Of a stretch of 64,000 nt of DNA, positions 17,618-25,529 are shown piece after piece (position 1 is the first letter of the stretch; each line of letters opens with the position of its first letter). The notes under the pieces are model-generated. The model was not told the DNA's origin. It did no database searches and saw only the letters and a program-made list of their open reading frames with translations. The translations under genes were made by a program, and so were the position numbers. The DNA is from Labilithrix luteola (GTDB lineage Bacteria > Myxococcota_A > Polyangia > Polyangiales > Polyangiaceae), in assembly GCF_001263205.1 (NCBI RefSeq), contig NZ_CP012333.1, positions 10,707,501 to 10,771,500 of the forward strand, in the 5' to 3' direction.

Positions 17618-18264
17618 TCTCGCTTCGCTTTCGTCGGTCCTTGCGAGGCGCGAAGGCGCTCGAGGCCGTCGAGAACGACGGCGAGCCCTTGGTGGAACTC
17701 GCGCTCGACGGAGATCTTCCGAGCCTGCCGCGCTGTCTCGGCGAGCCGAGGGAATTCTTCCGACGGCTCGGCGAGTGCGGCCGTGCCTTCCCCACCGAGG
17801 GAGCCGAAGTGCTCGACCTGCACGGCGCCGAGCACGTAGCTGAGAAGACTCCGAAAGCCGATAACGCGCGCATCGACCGAGAAGCCGGCGTCGTGGAGCA
17901 CGCCGAGAACGGCCTCGCCCCACGACCGCGAGCTCTTCGACGTGTGCCGATGCGCGAGGAGCAAGGGGACGATCGCCGGGTGGTCCGCGATCGCGTCGCG
18001 CGCGCGGTCGACGAGCACGACGACGCTCGCTCGCCATCCACTCGCCGCGCGTGGAATCGAGACGTCGATGGCTCCGAGCACGCGTTCGACCATGAGCGCC
18101 TCGAGCTGGCCGCGGTCCTCCACGTAGCGGTAGAGGGACATCGCTCCAACACCGAGCTCCGAGGCGACGGCACGCATCGAGAGTGCCGGAAGCCCCTCGC
18201 GATCGACGAGCTCGAGCGCAGCCGCGGCGATGGCGTCGAGCGTGAGGGACCGAGGTCGGGGCAT
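17614..18264 (-). CDS. TetR/AcrR-family transcriptional repressor
   Basis: A 216-aa regulator with an N-terminal HTH typical of TetR: RSLTLDAIAAAALELVDREG, then LSMRAVASELGVGAMSLYRYVEDRGQL. The C-terminal ligand domain (about 75-200) resembles the TetR_C class. Start ATG 18264 was chosen because it begins at the HTH; the longer frame would run across the intergenic operator into the divergent peroxiredoxin gene. It is transcribed away from that gene over a 97-bp intergenic stretch holding five GTAC tetramers, so control of both genes from there is likely. Its stop codon overlaps that of the convergent helicase gene. Confidence 0.92.
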   Translation of the reverse strand: MPRPRSLTLDAIAAAALELVDREGLPALSMRAVASELGVGAMSLYRYVEDRGQLEALMVERVLGAIDVSIPRAASGWRASVVVLVDRARDAIADHPAIVPLLLAHRHTSKSSRSWGEAVLGVLHDAGFSVDARVIGFRSLLSYVLGAVQVEHFGSLGGEGTAALAEPSEEFPRLAETARQARKISVEREFHQGLAVVLDGLERLRASQGPTKAKRD

Positions 18265-18268
18265 GGCC

Positions 18269-18315
18269 TTGACAGAGTACACCGTACGCTCAATGCTGGT
18301 ACGCGTACACTGTAC
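18269..18315 (+). promoter_or_regulatory. Candidate promoter and TetR operator between TetR and peroxiredoxin genes
   Basis: TTGACA (18269-18274) is a perfect -35 hexamer; 17 bp later comes AATGCT (18292-18297), a poor -10. Overlapping this are five GTAC tetramers at 18277, 18284, 18299, 18305 and 18312. Two near-identical 11-mers, GTACACCGTAC (18277-18287) and GTACACTGTAC (18305-18315), lie 28 bp apart and are each nearly palindromic, as expected for sites of a dimeric TetR repressor placed over the promoter of the divergent peroxiredoxin gene. Confidence 0.6.
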
Positions 18316-18361
18316 CCTTACGAGCCGTGCGGGCCCGCTCCCGCCACGGAAAGGATGCGTC

Positions 18362-18970
18362 ATGCCCGAAGCTCGACTCGAAGACGGCGCCATCGTCGCC
18401 AAACGGGAGCTCGTGAATCTGCAAGGGGTGAAGGTGACCGTGCCCGACGACGGCAAGCTCGTTCACCTGCAGTTCCGGCGCTTCGCCGGCTGCCCCGTGT
18501 GCCATCTCCATCTGCAGTCGTTCGTTCGCCGCGTCGACGATCTGAAGGCCGCGAACGTGCGTGAGGTCGTGGTCTTCCACTCGAGCGCGGAGGAGCTCTA
18601 CGCGCATGCGAGCCGCTTGCCGTTCGACGTGATCGCCGATCCTCGAAAGCGCCTCTACGCGGAGTTCGGTGTCGGCGCGTCGCCTCGTGCCCTGCTCGAT
18701 CCGCGCGCCTACTGGCCCATTCTGCGGGCGATCGCCTTCTTCGTCGTGGCCATGCTCCGAAAGCGAGCCTCGGCGCCGTCACCCAATCCCGAAGGGGGCA
18801 GGTATGGCCTGCCGGCCGACTTTCTCGTCGGTCGCGATGGACGCGTGGTCGCCTCGAAGTACGGCGCGTACGTCGACGATCAGTGGTCGGTCGACGAAGT
18901 GCTCACACACGCACGCGCGGCACACGAATCACGAGCGGAACCGGTCGAACGGCTCCAGCACCAGGCCTGA
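18362..18970 (+). CDS. Peroxiredoxin-like (AhpC/TSA type) protein
   Basis: A 202-aa thioredoxin-fold protein with the CxxC site in RRFAGCPVCHLHLQSF, then REVVVFHSSAEELYAH and FDVIADPRKRLYAEFGV, matching the AhpC-TSA_2 / PRXL2-type peroxiredoxin-like family. PADFLVGRDGRVVASKYG is the typical last strand-turn segment. A peroxide- or thiol-redox role in the cytoplasm is likely, though a CPVC site in place of the usual peroxiredoxin PxxxTxxC makes the reaction uncertain. ATG 18362 has AAGGA 12 bp upstream. It is divergent from a TetR regulator. Its 3' end overlaps the convergent polymerase gene by 42 bp. Confidence 0.82.
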   Translation: MPEARLEDGAIVAKRELVNLQGVKVTVPDDGKLVHLQFRRFAGCPVCHLHLQSFVRRVDDLKAANVREVVVFHSSAEELYAHASRLPFDVIADPRKRLYAEFGVGASPRALLDPRAYWPILRAIAFFVVAMLRKRASAPSPNPEGGRYGLPADFLVGRDGRVVASKYGAYVDDQWSVDEVLTHARAAHESRAEPVERLQHQA

Positions 18971-19891
18971 GGCGTCGAAGGCATCGTCCACCTTCGACAC
19001 GAAGAAGCTGGCGTCTCCCGGGGTCTCTGCGAGTGCGGCGAGGGGATCGCCGCGCTCGAGCAGGCGGTCGAGATCATCGATGGTAAACGTGTCGGGGGCG
19101 ACCACCTCGAGCTCCGACCACGCGAACGGCGTGGCCACGCTGGCGCGCGGGGTGGCTCTCAGCGAATAGGGCGACACGACCGTGGCGAGCGGGCGGTTGC
19201 GAAGCCAGTCGACGAACACGCGCTTGCCACGTTCGGCGATGCGAAACGCCGTCGTCAGCTCGTCGGGAAACTTGGCAGCGACGAGCGCGCCGAATTTCTG
19301 GAGCGCGAGGCCCAGCGTCTCGAGATCGACCGACGGCACGATGGGAGCCACCACGTGATAGCCCTTCGATCCCGTCGCCACCGGGATGCTATCGAGCCCG
19401 AACTCACCCAGGGCATCGCGCGCGATCAGCGCCGCCTTGCGTACGAGTGCGAGCGCGCCTTTCGGCGGATCGAGGTCGATGACGATCCGATCGGGGTGCA
19501 GGAGATCGGCGGCGCGCGAGGTGGTCACATGCAGCTCGATGGCGCCCTGGTTCGCGAGATAGGCGAGATGTTCGGGCTCGCTCACGAGCGGATAGATCGT
19601 CACGTCGGCGGGCTTCGCGTCCTTTTTCGCGCGAGCACGCGAGGAACCGTTGCTGCGCGGGCTGCGTGAAACGGTGAAGCGCTCGATGGACGCCGGGTAG
19701 TGATCCGGCACGTTCTTCTGGAAAAAGCCCGCGCCGGCGAGGCCCTTCGGAAAGCGCCGGATCGACAGCGGCCGCCCTGTGGCGTGGACGAGGAGACGTG
19801 GCGCGATGCGCTCGTAGTACGAAACGACCTCCCCTTTCGTCCGGCCGACTTCGGGAAAGACGACGCGATCGGCGTTCGAAACGGCAACCAT
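18929..19891 (-). CDS. LigD-type DNA polymerase/primase (NHEJ Pol domain), stand-alone
   Basis: A 320-aa archaeo-eukaryotic primase of the LigD Pol family. Recognisable blocks are VSNADRVVFPEVGRTKGEVVSYYERIA, the RRFPKG and FFQKNVP segment, the metal-binding RIVIDLDPP, VATGSKGYHVVAPI, and FVDWLRNRPLATVVSPYSLRA. LigD Pol adds nucleotides at ends during non-homologous end joining. Here the domain is not fused to a ligase or phosphoesterase, and no ku gene lies in the window. ATG 19891 starts right before the family's N-terminal block. The 3' end overlaps the convergent peroxiredoxin gene. Confidence 0.92.
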   Translation of the reverse strand: MVAVSNADRVVFPEVGRTKGEVVSYYERIAPRLLVHATGRPLSIRRFPKGLAGAGFFQKNVPDHYPASIERFTVSRSPRSNGSSRARAKKDAKPADVTIYPLVSEPEHLAYLANQGAIELHVTTSRAADLLHPDRIVIDLDPPKGALALVRKAALIARDALGEFGLDSIPVATGSKGYHVVAPIVPSVDLETLGLALQKFGALVAAKFPDELTTAFRIAERGKRVFVDWLRNRPLATVVSPYSLRATPRASVATPFAWSELEVVAPDTFTIDDLDRLLERGDPLAALAETPGDASFFVSKVDDAFDASGLVLEPFDRFRS

Positions 19892-19954
19892 GACGCCCTC
19901 GAGCTTACGCGTGTTCGGTCCGTCGAGCACGACGCGACGCGCTACGATGCGGCG

Positions 19955-21031
19955 ATGAGCGCCGGCTCAGCACGACGAATCTCCCTCGCCCTGTCGATCG
20001 CGCTCGCCGCATGCACGTCACGACCGCAAGCGTCGTACTCGGACGTACGGCCGGACGCGACCGCACCGCCAACGCAGGTGGAGGCTGGAGAGGTCGACGC
20101 GGCGCCTGCCGCCCCCGCCCCTGTGTCGCCGACGGCGCCGACCTATGACGAAGTTCGCAACGTTCTCTTCGCGGACCGAAATGACTCGTCGTCGATCGAT
20201 GCCGCGTGTCCGGCGAGCCTCGCCGGAGAGGCCCGGATTCGCTGCCTCTACGATCGTCGCTTCGCGGGGGATGCGAAGGCCGCGGGGCTCGCGCACGAGC
20301 TCTACACCCGCTTCGGAACCGTGGCCGGCGTGGAGGAAGCGCACGTCATGAACGGCGGCTACCGAGGGACAATCCGCATCGAGCCGGCCGTTCCCGCGGG
20401 CAAAGAGCGCAAGCACCTCGAATGGGTGGTTGCCACGATGAAGGACTTCGACGACTTCTTCCAGCAGCTGGATCGATCGAGCCCGACGAGCTTCGGGCGC
20501 CTCGAGGGCGCGCCTCGGTACCGCTTCCGTCCCATCACGCTGCGCTTCATGCGCTCCGTCGAGAAGCGCACGCCGAGCGCCTACGCGCACGATTGGACCG
20601 TGGCCTACAACCTCGTCGGAACGCTGATGCTCTCCGAAGACGCCGTTCGGGAGACCATGTTCCACGAGATCTTCCATCTCAACGATGCCGACCACGGACA
20701 CGGTGACAATTGGTCCGCACGCGCGCTGGGGGAGGTCTACGACGCGGTCGTGAAGAAGTGTGGAGCGTCGACGGCGTGCCTTGCCGCCTATTCGCCCGGC
20801 GACACGCTCGTGCGAGGCGGAACGTACTATGCGTTCCAACCGGGCAATGGCGTCGGCGAGTACGCCGCCGAGCTCGCGCTTCGCTACTACCGCGAAGAGC
20901 GTGCGGCGATGCGCGGCCTGCCATCCAAGAGCAAGCCGTTCAAGTGCGGTCCGAAAGAGAACGCTCGCGCTTGGGAGGCCCTGAAGAACGAGTTCTTCGC
21001 AGGCATCGACGTGACGCCCGCCTGCCCGTGA
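19955..21031 (+). CDS. Lipoprotein with HExxH zinc-metalloprotease-like motif
   Basis: A 358-aa protein with lipobox ALAAC (Cys20) and an Ala/Pro-rich linker. The motif H237-E-I-F-H241 (TMFHEIFHLNDADHGHGD) is a zincin signature; the following D/H-rich stretch may give the third ligand. Other features are RFRPITLRFMRSVEKRTPSAY and a C-terminal Cys pair. It may be an exported metallopeptidase, or a relative that keeps only the fold. Its substrate is unknown. ATG 19955 opens the signal peptide. It ends 1 bp from the stop of the convergent L,D-transpeptidase gene. Confidence 0.75.
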   Translation: MSAGSARRISLALSIALAACTSRPQASYSDVRPDATAPPTQVEAGEVDAAPAAPAPVSPTAPTYDEVRNVLFADRNDSSSIDAACPASLAGEARIRCLYDRRFAGDAKAAGLAHELYTRFGTVAGVEEAHVMNGGYRGTIRIEPAVPAGKERKHLEWVVATMKDFDDFFQQLDRSSPTSFGRLEGAPRYRFRPITLRFMRSVEKRTPSAYAHDWTVAYNLVGTLMLSEDAVRETMFHEIFHLNDADHGHGDNWSARALGEVYDAVVKKCGASTACLAAYSPGDTLVRGGTYYAFQPGNGVGEYAAELALRYYREERAAMRGLPSKSKPFKCGPKENARAWEALKNEFFAGIDVTPACP

Positions 21032-21032
21032 T

Positions 21033-21617
21033 TCAGTCTTCGATGTCGACCGCAGCGCCGTCGGGGACCATGCGCGCCACCTGATCGATCTCAGCGTCTT
21101 CGAGGACGACGCAGCCATGGCTCTGGTAGTCGCTCTTCTTGAAGGGCTTGGCCTCGGGCGGCTCGCCGTGGATGCCGATCTCGCTGCCGATCGTGGCGTT
21201 TTTCGGCACCGCGCCGCGCTTCTTCATGTCCTCGAAGCGGGCGCGGTCGTCGGCGTTCGGATAGTCGAGGCGCATGAAGATTCGGAGGTGCGAAGGCACC
21301 CGGGTGACGACGCGGTAGTGCCCGACGGGGGTCACGTTGTCGCCCTCCATCTTCTTGTGGCCGGCGCCACCGCGACCGACGGCGACGCTGAAGCTCTTCA
21401 CGAGCGTGTCGCCAGCGTAGAGATCCATCGTGCGCGCGCTCTTCTTGACGTGCACCCTCGTGATCTTCGGCGCTGGTGAACGCGCGGACGGCAACGACGA
21501 CGAGGACGACGGCGGTGACGGTGCAGGCACCGCGGGGGTGGCTCCGCTCGCTGTAAACAGCGAGAAGCCGAGGACACCGACGAGGGCGAGAGCGAGCGAA
21601 GGAATCCGGCGCGCCAT
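21033..21617 (-). CDS. L,D-transpeptidase (YkuD family)
   Basis: A 194-aa exported protein: signal peptide (LALALVGVLGFSLFTASGA), a Ser/Pro linker, then a YkuD catalytic domain. The hallmark is IGIHG with the distal His, then SHGCVVLEDAEI containing the catalytic Cys (motif HxxxxxxSHGC). The domain entrance KKSARTMDLYAGDTLVKSFSV and PVGHYRVVTRV fits the family. It should act on peptidoglycan in the periplasm, forming 3-3 crosslinks or attaching proteins. The size is near the minimum for the family. Confidence 0.93.
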   Translation of the reverse strand: MARRIPSLALALVGVLGFSLFTASGATPAVPAPSPPSSSSSLPSARSPAPKITRVHVKKSARTMDLYAGDTLVKSFSVAVGRGGAGHKKMEGDNVTPVGHYRVVTRVPSHLRIFMRLDYPNADDRARFEDMKKRGAVPKNATIGSEIGIHGEPPEAKPFKKSDYQSHGCVVLEDAEIDQVARMVPDGAAVDIED

Positions 21618-21685
21618 CGACGCGGAGCTTAGCCAACCATGGCGGCCAGGGCCAGAACGCTTCGATCGGGTGGTCGCTCAGCGTG

Positions 21686-22363
21686 TCATGGAGTGAACGA
21701 CTGCGTGCGGAATCGGAGCGTTCGTGCGGCGGTGCCAATCTGGCGAACGAAGAGACCGACGAACGATCCGAAGAGCGCATCGCCAGGGCCGATGCCCGTC
21801 GACCCCGCAGGACGCGACACCCAACGCCGCATTTGATCGAGCATGCCCGGACTGATGGGGTTCACTTCGACGATCGCGCCGATGAAGTGCGCCTGTGCGG
21901 GTGCGAGAAGCGCGCGGTTGGTCACCACGAGATCACGCACGTCGGTGCATTGGCGAAGGACGCCCTCGAGGTTCATCGCTGCAAGATCCTGCGTGCCTCC
22001 GGGGCCGGAGATGTTCACGCGATAGACCTCATCCCAGAGATCGTAGACGACGCGACACGTGCGGACGGCGAGCGCGACGGGGTTCGCCTCCCCTTCGCGA
22101 AGCACGTACGCACGAAGCGCGATGACCGTCGGCAAGCCGCTGGCGAGCTTCTCGGCGATGGTGGAATCCACGACATCGCGATACGAGAAGCTGGCGAGCA
22201 GGAGCGACGCGCCCTTCTCGGTCTTTTGCCACGTGAAGTTCGCCTGGCGCTTCGGGAGCTGCTGCTGCGGGGGATCCTCGGCGCGCGCCAGGCCCATCGG
22301 CGAGACGAAGGCGAACGCCAGCGCCACGCAGAACAAGAGCAGCACGCGGACGCGGCTTCTCAC
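21686..22363 (-). CDS. DUF4390-like exported protein
   Basis: A 225-aa protein. The GTG start at 22363 overlaps the TGA of the upstream Omp85-like gene (GTGA), a sign of coupled translation. A signal peptide (VLLLFCVALAFAFVSPMGLA) precedes QANFTWQKTEKGASLLLASFSYRDVVDSTIAEKLASGL and TVIALRAYVL, which resembles DUF4390. The family is uncharacterised and usually periplasmic. Coupling to an Omp85 protein suggests a joint role at the outer membrane. Confidence 0.72.
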   Translation of the reverse strand: MRSRVRVLLLFCVALAFAFVSPMGLARAEDPPQQQLPKRQANFTWQKTEKGASLLLASFSYRDVVDSTIAEKLASGLPTVIALRAYVLREGEANPVALAVRTCRVVYDLWDEVYRVNISGPGGTQDLAAMNLEGVLRQCTDVRDLVVTNRALLAPAQAHFIGAIVEVNPISPGMLDQMRRWVSRPAGSTGIGPGDALFGSFVGLFVRQIGTAARTLRFRTQSFTP

Positions 22364-24018
22364 TGTCCCTCCGAACGGATCGGAATGAAGCCGATGAGGT
22401 TGGAGAGTCCGATCGCAAAACCGCCGACGGCGGTGTCGGCGCGCATGCCGAAGTTGAACGTCAGGTCGATCGGCAGCTTGCTGAGGCCGGCGTAGCCGCG
22501 CGCGGGCTGCGTGAAGTCGCGCGCGTTCGCGACGGAGTAGACGCCCACGGAGCCGAAGAGGTCGACGCCGTAGATGCTCTTGCGACCCCGATAGAGCGGG
22601 ATGCGGTACTCGGTGTTCAGCCGTGCGGCGTAGTCGCCGTAGCGAACTTCGACGATCGACGTGTCGAAGAAGTTCGGTGCGGCGCGCCGGTCGAACGCCA
22701 GGTCGAGGGCGCGATGCGGCCTGAGGTCGGTGTAGTCGCCGACGTAGAACTTCTCGAAGAGGGGCGCCTGCCCGAACACGCTGCCGAAGATCCCTTCGAT
22801 TCGTAAGACGTGGTCCCAGGGCAAAGGTATCCAACGCGATCCGCGAAGGACGAGCTTGGTATACGGATAGTTGCTGCCGAGCGGCGTGAGCGATGCCTCG
22901 GCGAGCCCCAGCAAGTACCAACCGCGCTTGGGAAGAAACGGCTCGTCTCGCGTGTCGTGGACGAGCGTGGCGCTGATGGTCGAGAGCACGCTCGACCCTG
23001 GAATCAGGTAGAAATCGATGGGTTCGACGTCGAGCCCGCGCTTGTGGCTCGCGGCGAGCGGAATGGTCGCGTCGATCTTCTCGAGCCGGTAGTCGAAGAA
23101 CACACGCGTGGCCACGCTGCCCACCTCGTGGCCGGCTCCGACGAGACCGCCGAAGCGGCGGTAGGAGACGACGGCGAAATCCTGCGAGGTGGTTTGCGTG
23201 GGATCGTCGACGAGGACGTCGCGATTGCCGAAGAAGTCCTTGGCGTTGTTGTAGAGAAGTTGAGCCTCGGCCGACCACGAGGACTTGAGAAACTGCGGAT
23301 CGCTGATGCGCGAGCGCAACGCGAGCTGACCATCGGCGAGCGCGATCGCTCCGCCGAGCGCGACACCGGTTCCGGCGAGGTTCAACTCGGAGACGTCGAG
23401 GCCGCCGTAGGCAGTGAGAGGTCTGGCCTTGCCGTCCGGCTCGGCGTCGGCGGAGAGGCCGAGCCAGAGATCGTTGACGACGATCGTGTTGCGCTCGACG
23501 ACGTTGACGACAAGAACGACGTATCCGCGTTTGGTGCCGCGCCTCAGCGAGAGCTGAACGTCGCGAAAGTAGCCCGTCCCGAGCAGACGGAAGCGGGTGA
23601 GGAGCAGCTCCTTGTCGTCGACGTCGAGCGAGTCGCCTGCGCGAAACGGCACGAAGCGAAGCACGACACGCGCGAGCGTCGAGGTGTTGCCTCGGACCTC
23701 GATGCCTTCGAGCGTGTAGCGAAGCCCGACTTTGCCGGGCGCGCGAACGATGCTGGGGGCACTCTCACTCGCTTCCTCGCCGTTCGACGTATCTGCGGAG
23801 TCACTCGTCGCAGACGACGGAGGTGGTGGCGGCGGCGGAACGGAAGGCGGCGAGGTCTCGGTAGGTGCCGGATCGGGGGTGTCGTCGCCCCACGTCTTCA
23901 GGGGCCCGGCGAACGACGGCGCGGACCACGCGACGAAGGCAATCGTGGCCAGCAGCGCAATCGTACGAACGAGCACGCGCCCGGCACGCTGCGAGCGATG
24001 CCCGGTCAGAGAGGCCAC
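22360..24018 (-). CDS. Omp85/BamA-superfamily outer-membrane protein
   Basis: A 552-aa protein from GTG 24018; the exact start is uncertain, and later GTG codons are possible. Signal peptide (TIALLATIAFVAWSAPSFA), Pro-rich linker, then one POTRA-like domain (YTLEGIEVRGNTSTLARVVLRFVPF ... VDDKELLLTRFRLLGTGYFRDVQL) and a beta-barrel region with alternating aromatic strands ending in FAIGLSNLIGFIPIR. A single POTRA is fewer than BamA (five) or TamA (three), so this is an Omp85-family member of other function, such as insertion, secretion or lipid transfer. It sits 28 bp after a maiA-like gene and is coupled to a DUF4390 gene. Confidence 0.82.
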   Translation of the reverse strand: MASLTGHRSQRAGRVLVRTIALLATIAFVAWSAPSFAGPLKTWGDDTPDPAPTETSPPSVPPPPPPPSSATSDSADTSNGEEASESAPSIVRAPGKVGLRYTLEGIEVRGNTSTLARVVLRFVPFRAGDSLDVDDKELLLTRFRLLGTGYFRDVQLSLRRGTKRGYVVLVVNVVERNTIVVNDLWLGLSADAEPDGKARPLTAYGGLDVSELNLAGTGVALGGAIALADGQLALRSRISDPQFLKSSWSAEAQLLYNNAKDFFGNRDVLVDDPTQTTSQDFAVVSYRRFGGLVGAGHEVGSVATRVFFDYRLEKIDATIPLAASHKRGLDVEPIDFYLIPGSSVLSTISATLVHDTRDEPFLPKRGWYLLGLAEASLTPLGSNYPYTKLVLRGSRWIPLPWDHVLRIEGIFGSVFGQAPLFEKFYVGDYTDLRPHRALDLAFDRRAAPNFFDTSIVEVRYGDYAARLNTEYRIPLYRGRKSIYGVDLFGSVGVYSVANARDFTQPARGYAGLSKLPIDLTFNFGMRADTAVGGFAIGLSNLIGFIPIRSEGQ

Positions 24019-24046
24019 GGCGCGAGCATAACTCAGCCGAAGCCGT

Positions 24047-24697
24047 TCAGGGCTTGGCGTCGGGCTGCACTTCGGGGCGGGCGGCGGCCACGAACGGAAG
24101 CTCGAGCGCAGCTTTTTCCGCGCGAACGACGCGGGGAAACGCGGACAAGTCGACACCGAACCGCCGAGCGCCGAACACCTGCGGAACGAGGTAGGCGTCG
24201 GCCATGGTGAAGGTGTCGCCATAGGCGAAGGGCCCCTGAGCCCCCGAGGCCTCCTCGTGACGCTTCACGAGCGCCTCGAACGCGCCGAGTCCTCGCGCCA
24301 TGAAGTGCTTCATCCACTCGACACGGCGATCTTTGTCCGGGCCGAGCTGCTCGAGCACGACGGGGTTCTGCAGCGGCTGCGTTCCAGCGTTGATGACCTG
24401 CACGAGCGCGCGCACGTTCGCGCGATCCTCGGCCTTCTTCGGCAAGAGCGCGGGCGTGGGATGGAGCTCCTCGAGCAGCTCGATGATGGCGACGGACTCG
24501 ACGTAGGGCGTCCCGTCGATGGTGAGGGTGGGCACGTGGCCCAACGGGCTGGTCGCCACGTATTCGGGCTTGCGCTGCTCGTTCTCGAGCAGGTTCACGA
24601 ACGTCTGGTCGTACGCGAGGCCCTTGTAGTTGAGCGCGATACGCACCCGGTACGCCGAAGACGATCGCCAATAGGTGTGCAAATGCAGCTGCGCCAT
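24047..24697 (-). CDS. maiA: Maleylacetoacetate isomerase / zeta-class glutathione S-transferase
   Basis: A 216-aa GST. The zeta-class active-site block is present: LHTYWRSSSAYRVRIALNYKG, with the SSxxxRVRIAL signature. GLAYDQTFVNLLENEQ, ATSPLGHVPTLTIDG and VESVAIIELLEE belong to the N-terminal thioredoxin fold, and GDTFTMADAYLVPQVFGARRF to the C-terminal helical domain. The family isomerises maleylacetoacetate to fumarylacetoacetate in tyrosine breakdown. No other pathway genes are nearby, so a general GST role cannot be excluded. ATG 24697 begins the fold. Confidence 0.88.
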   Translation of the reverse strand: MAQLHLHTYWRSSSAYRVRIALNYKGLAYDQTFVNLLENEQRKPEYVATSPLGHVPTLTIDGTPYVESVAIIELLEELHPTPALLPKKAEDRANVRALVQVINAGTQPLQNPVVLEQLGPDKDRRVEWMKHFMARGLGAFEALVKRHEEASGAQGPFAYGDTFTMADAYLVPQVFGARRFGVDLSAFPRVVRAEKAALELPFVAAARPEVQPDAKP

Positions 24698-25053
24698 CTG
24701 TTTCCCTGCCGCCACCCTCTCCCTGCCCCGCCCCCCCGTCAAGCCAACTCACCGAAGCGCACGAACTGCGAATGAGGCAACGCACCTGTCCGTTCGGCGC
24801 CGGCAGCGATTCATTCAATCGGCTCCGCTCCTCGCGTGCATCGTCGTGGAGTGCGGTTCGCCACCCCACCCCGCGCGCTCCTCAACGTCCACTTCGCTCC
24901 GCTCGAACCACGCGTTCCGCCCCATGCCGGCCCAGCGAGCGAAAAGCCGTGACTGCCCCGTTACCCGGCCGAGCGAGCGAGGAGCCGTCACGGCCCCAAG
25001 AACGAGATTGAGGCTTAGCCGCACGTCCGCTAGGAAGAGAACGCCGAAACGTC
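24698..25053. repeat. Gene-free stretch before tRNA-Arg with a degenerate 26-bp direct repeat
   Basis: No convincing gene lies here. Two imperfect copies (22 of 26 identical) beginning AGCGAGCGA and ending GCCCC occur at 24934-24959 and 24972-24997, 38 bp apart. They may be random in such GC-rich DNA. The stretch must contain promoters for maiA (minus) and the tRNA (plus); no clear consensus was recognised. Confidence 0.35.
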
Positions 25054-25127
25054 GTCCTCGTAGCTCAGCTGGATAGAGCAGCGGTTTCCTAAGCCGCAGG
25101 TCGCAAGTTCGAATCTTGCCGGGGACG
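25054..25127 (+). tRNA. tRNA-Arg (anticodon CCU)
   Basis: A full cloverleaf can be folded by eye. Acceptor GTCCTCG pairs with CGGGGAC (one T-G wobble). The D arm is GCTC...GAGC with AGCTGGATA loop. The anticodon stem GCGGT/GCCGC encloses loop TTCCTAA with anticodon CCT (25086-25094). The T arm is GCAAG-TTCGAAT-CTTGC and the discriminator is G. The 3' CCA is not encoded. It decodes AGG, a rare Arg codon in GC-rich genomes. Confidence 0.95.
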
Positions 25128-25139
25128 CTTGGTTAACGT

Positions 25140-25171
25140 TCGAGAGGGGGAGCTGCGCCTCCCCCTCTCGA
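25140..25171 (+). terminator. Long hairpin just after tRNA-Arg, probable transcription end
   Basis: A perfect 13-bp inverted repeat: TCGAGAGGGGGAG (25140-25152), loop CTGCGC, CTCCCCCTCTCGA (25159-25171). No T-run follows, so it would be a U-poor terminator or a processing/stability structure for the tRNA transcript. Confidence 0.55.
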
Positions 25172-25187
25172 GCTCTCCCCTCGCGCG

Positions 25188-25337
25188 CCAGCGGGTGTTG
25201 CTGGAACCGCGATCTCCGCGAGTACGGTGCTCGCGGCTGTACCTCGACCGCGATCTCGGCGCCCCAGCGGGTGTTGCTGGAACCGCGATCTCCGCGAGTA
25301 CGGTGCTCGCGGCTGTACCTCGACCGCGATCTCGGCG
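25188..25337. repeat. Perfect 74-bp tandem direct repeat
   Basis: The 74-bp segment 25188-25261 recurs without a mismatch at 25264-25337, a period of 76 bp. Each copy holds an internal inverted repeat CCGCGAG-TACGGTG-CTCGCGG and two related blocks containing ACCGCGATCTC. The remainder of the 402-bp gap between the tRNA and the gene ending at 25530 shows no gene. Confidence 0.9.
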
Positions 25338-25529
25338 AGCAGCGGGCCCGCGGCACGTCCGCCAACGCGTGCGGTCCCTTCTCTCGGCGGGCTCCCCTCG
25401 CTGGGCCGGCGTGCTCGGTCGGAATGCTGGGGTCGGCAGGGCGGCGTGACGACGAGGTTCGCTCGGCGCGTGTGTTCCAGGCCTGGCTGAGGCTGAAAAG
25501 CAGCGAGAACTTGGGTTGCGGTACGCTCG

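Noticed and set aside
25054..25337. tRNA plus direct repeats as an integration (att) site
   Set aside because: The repeats do not copy any part of the tRNA, and no integrase or mobile genes flank it.
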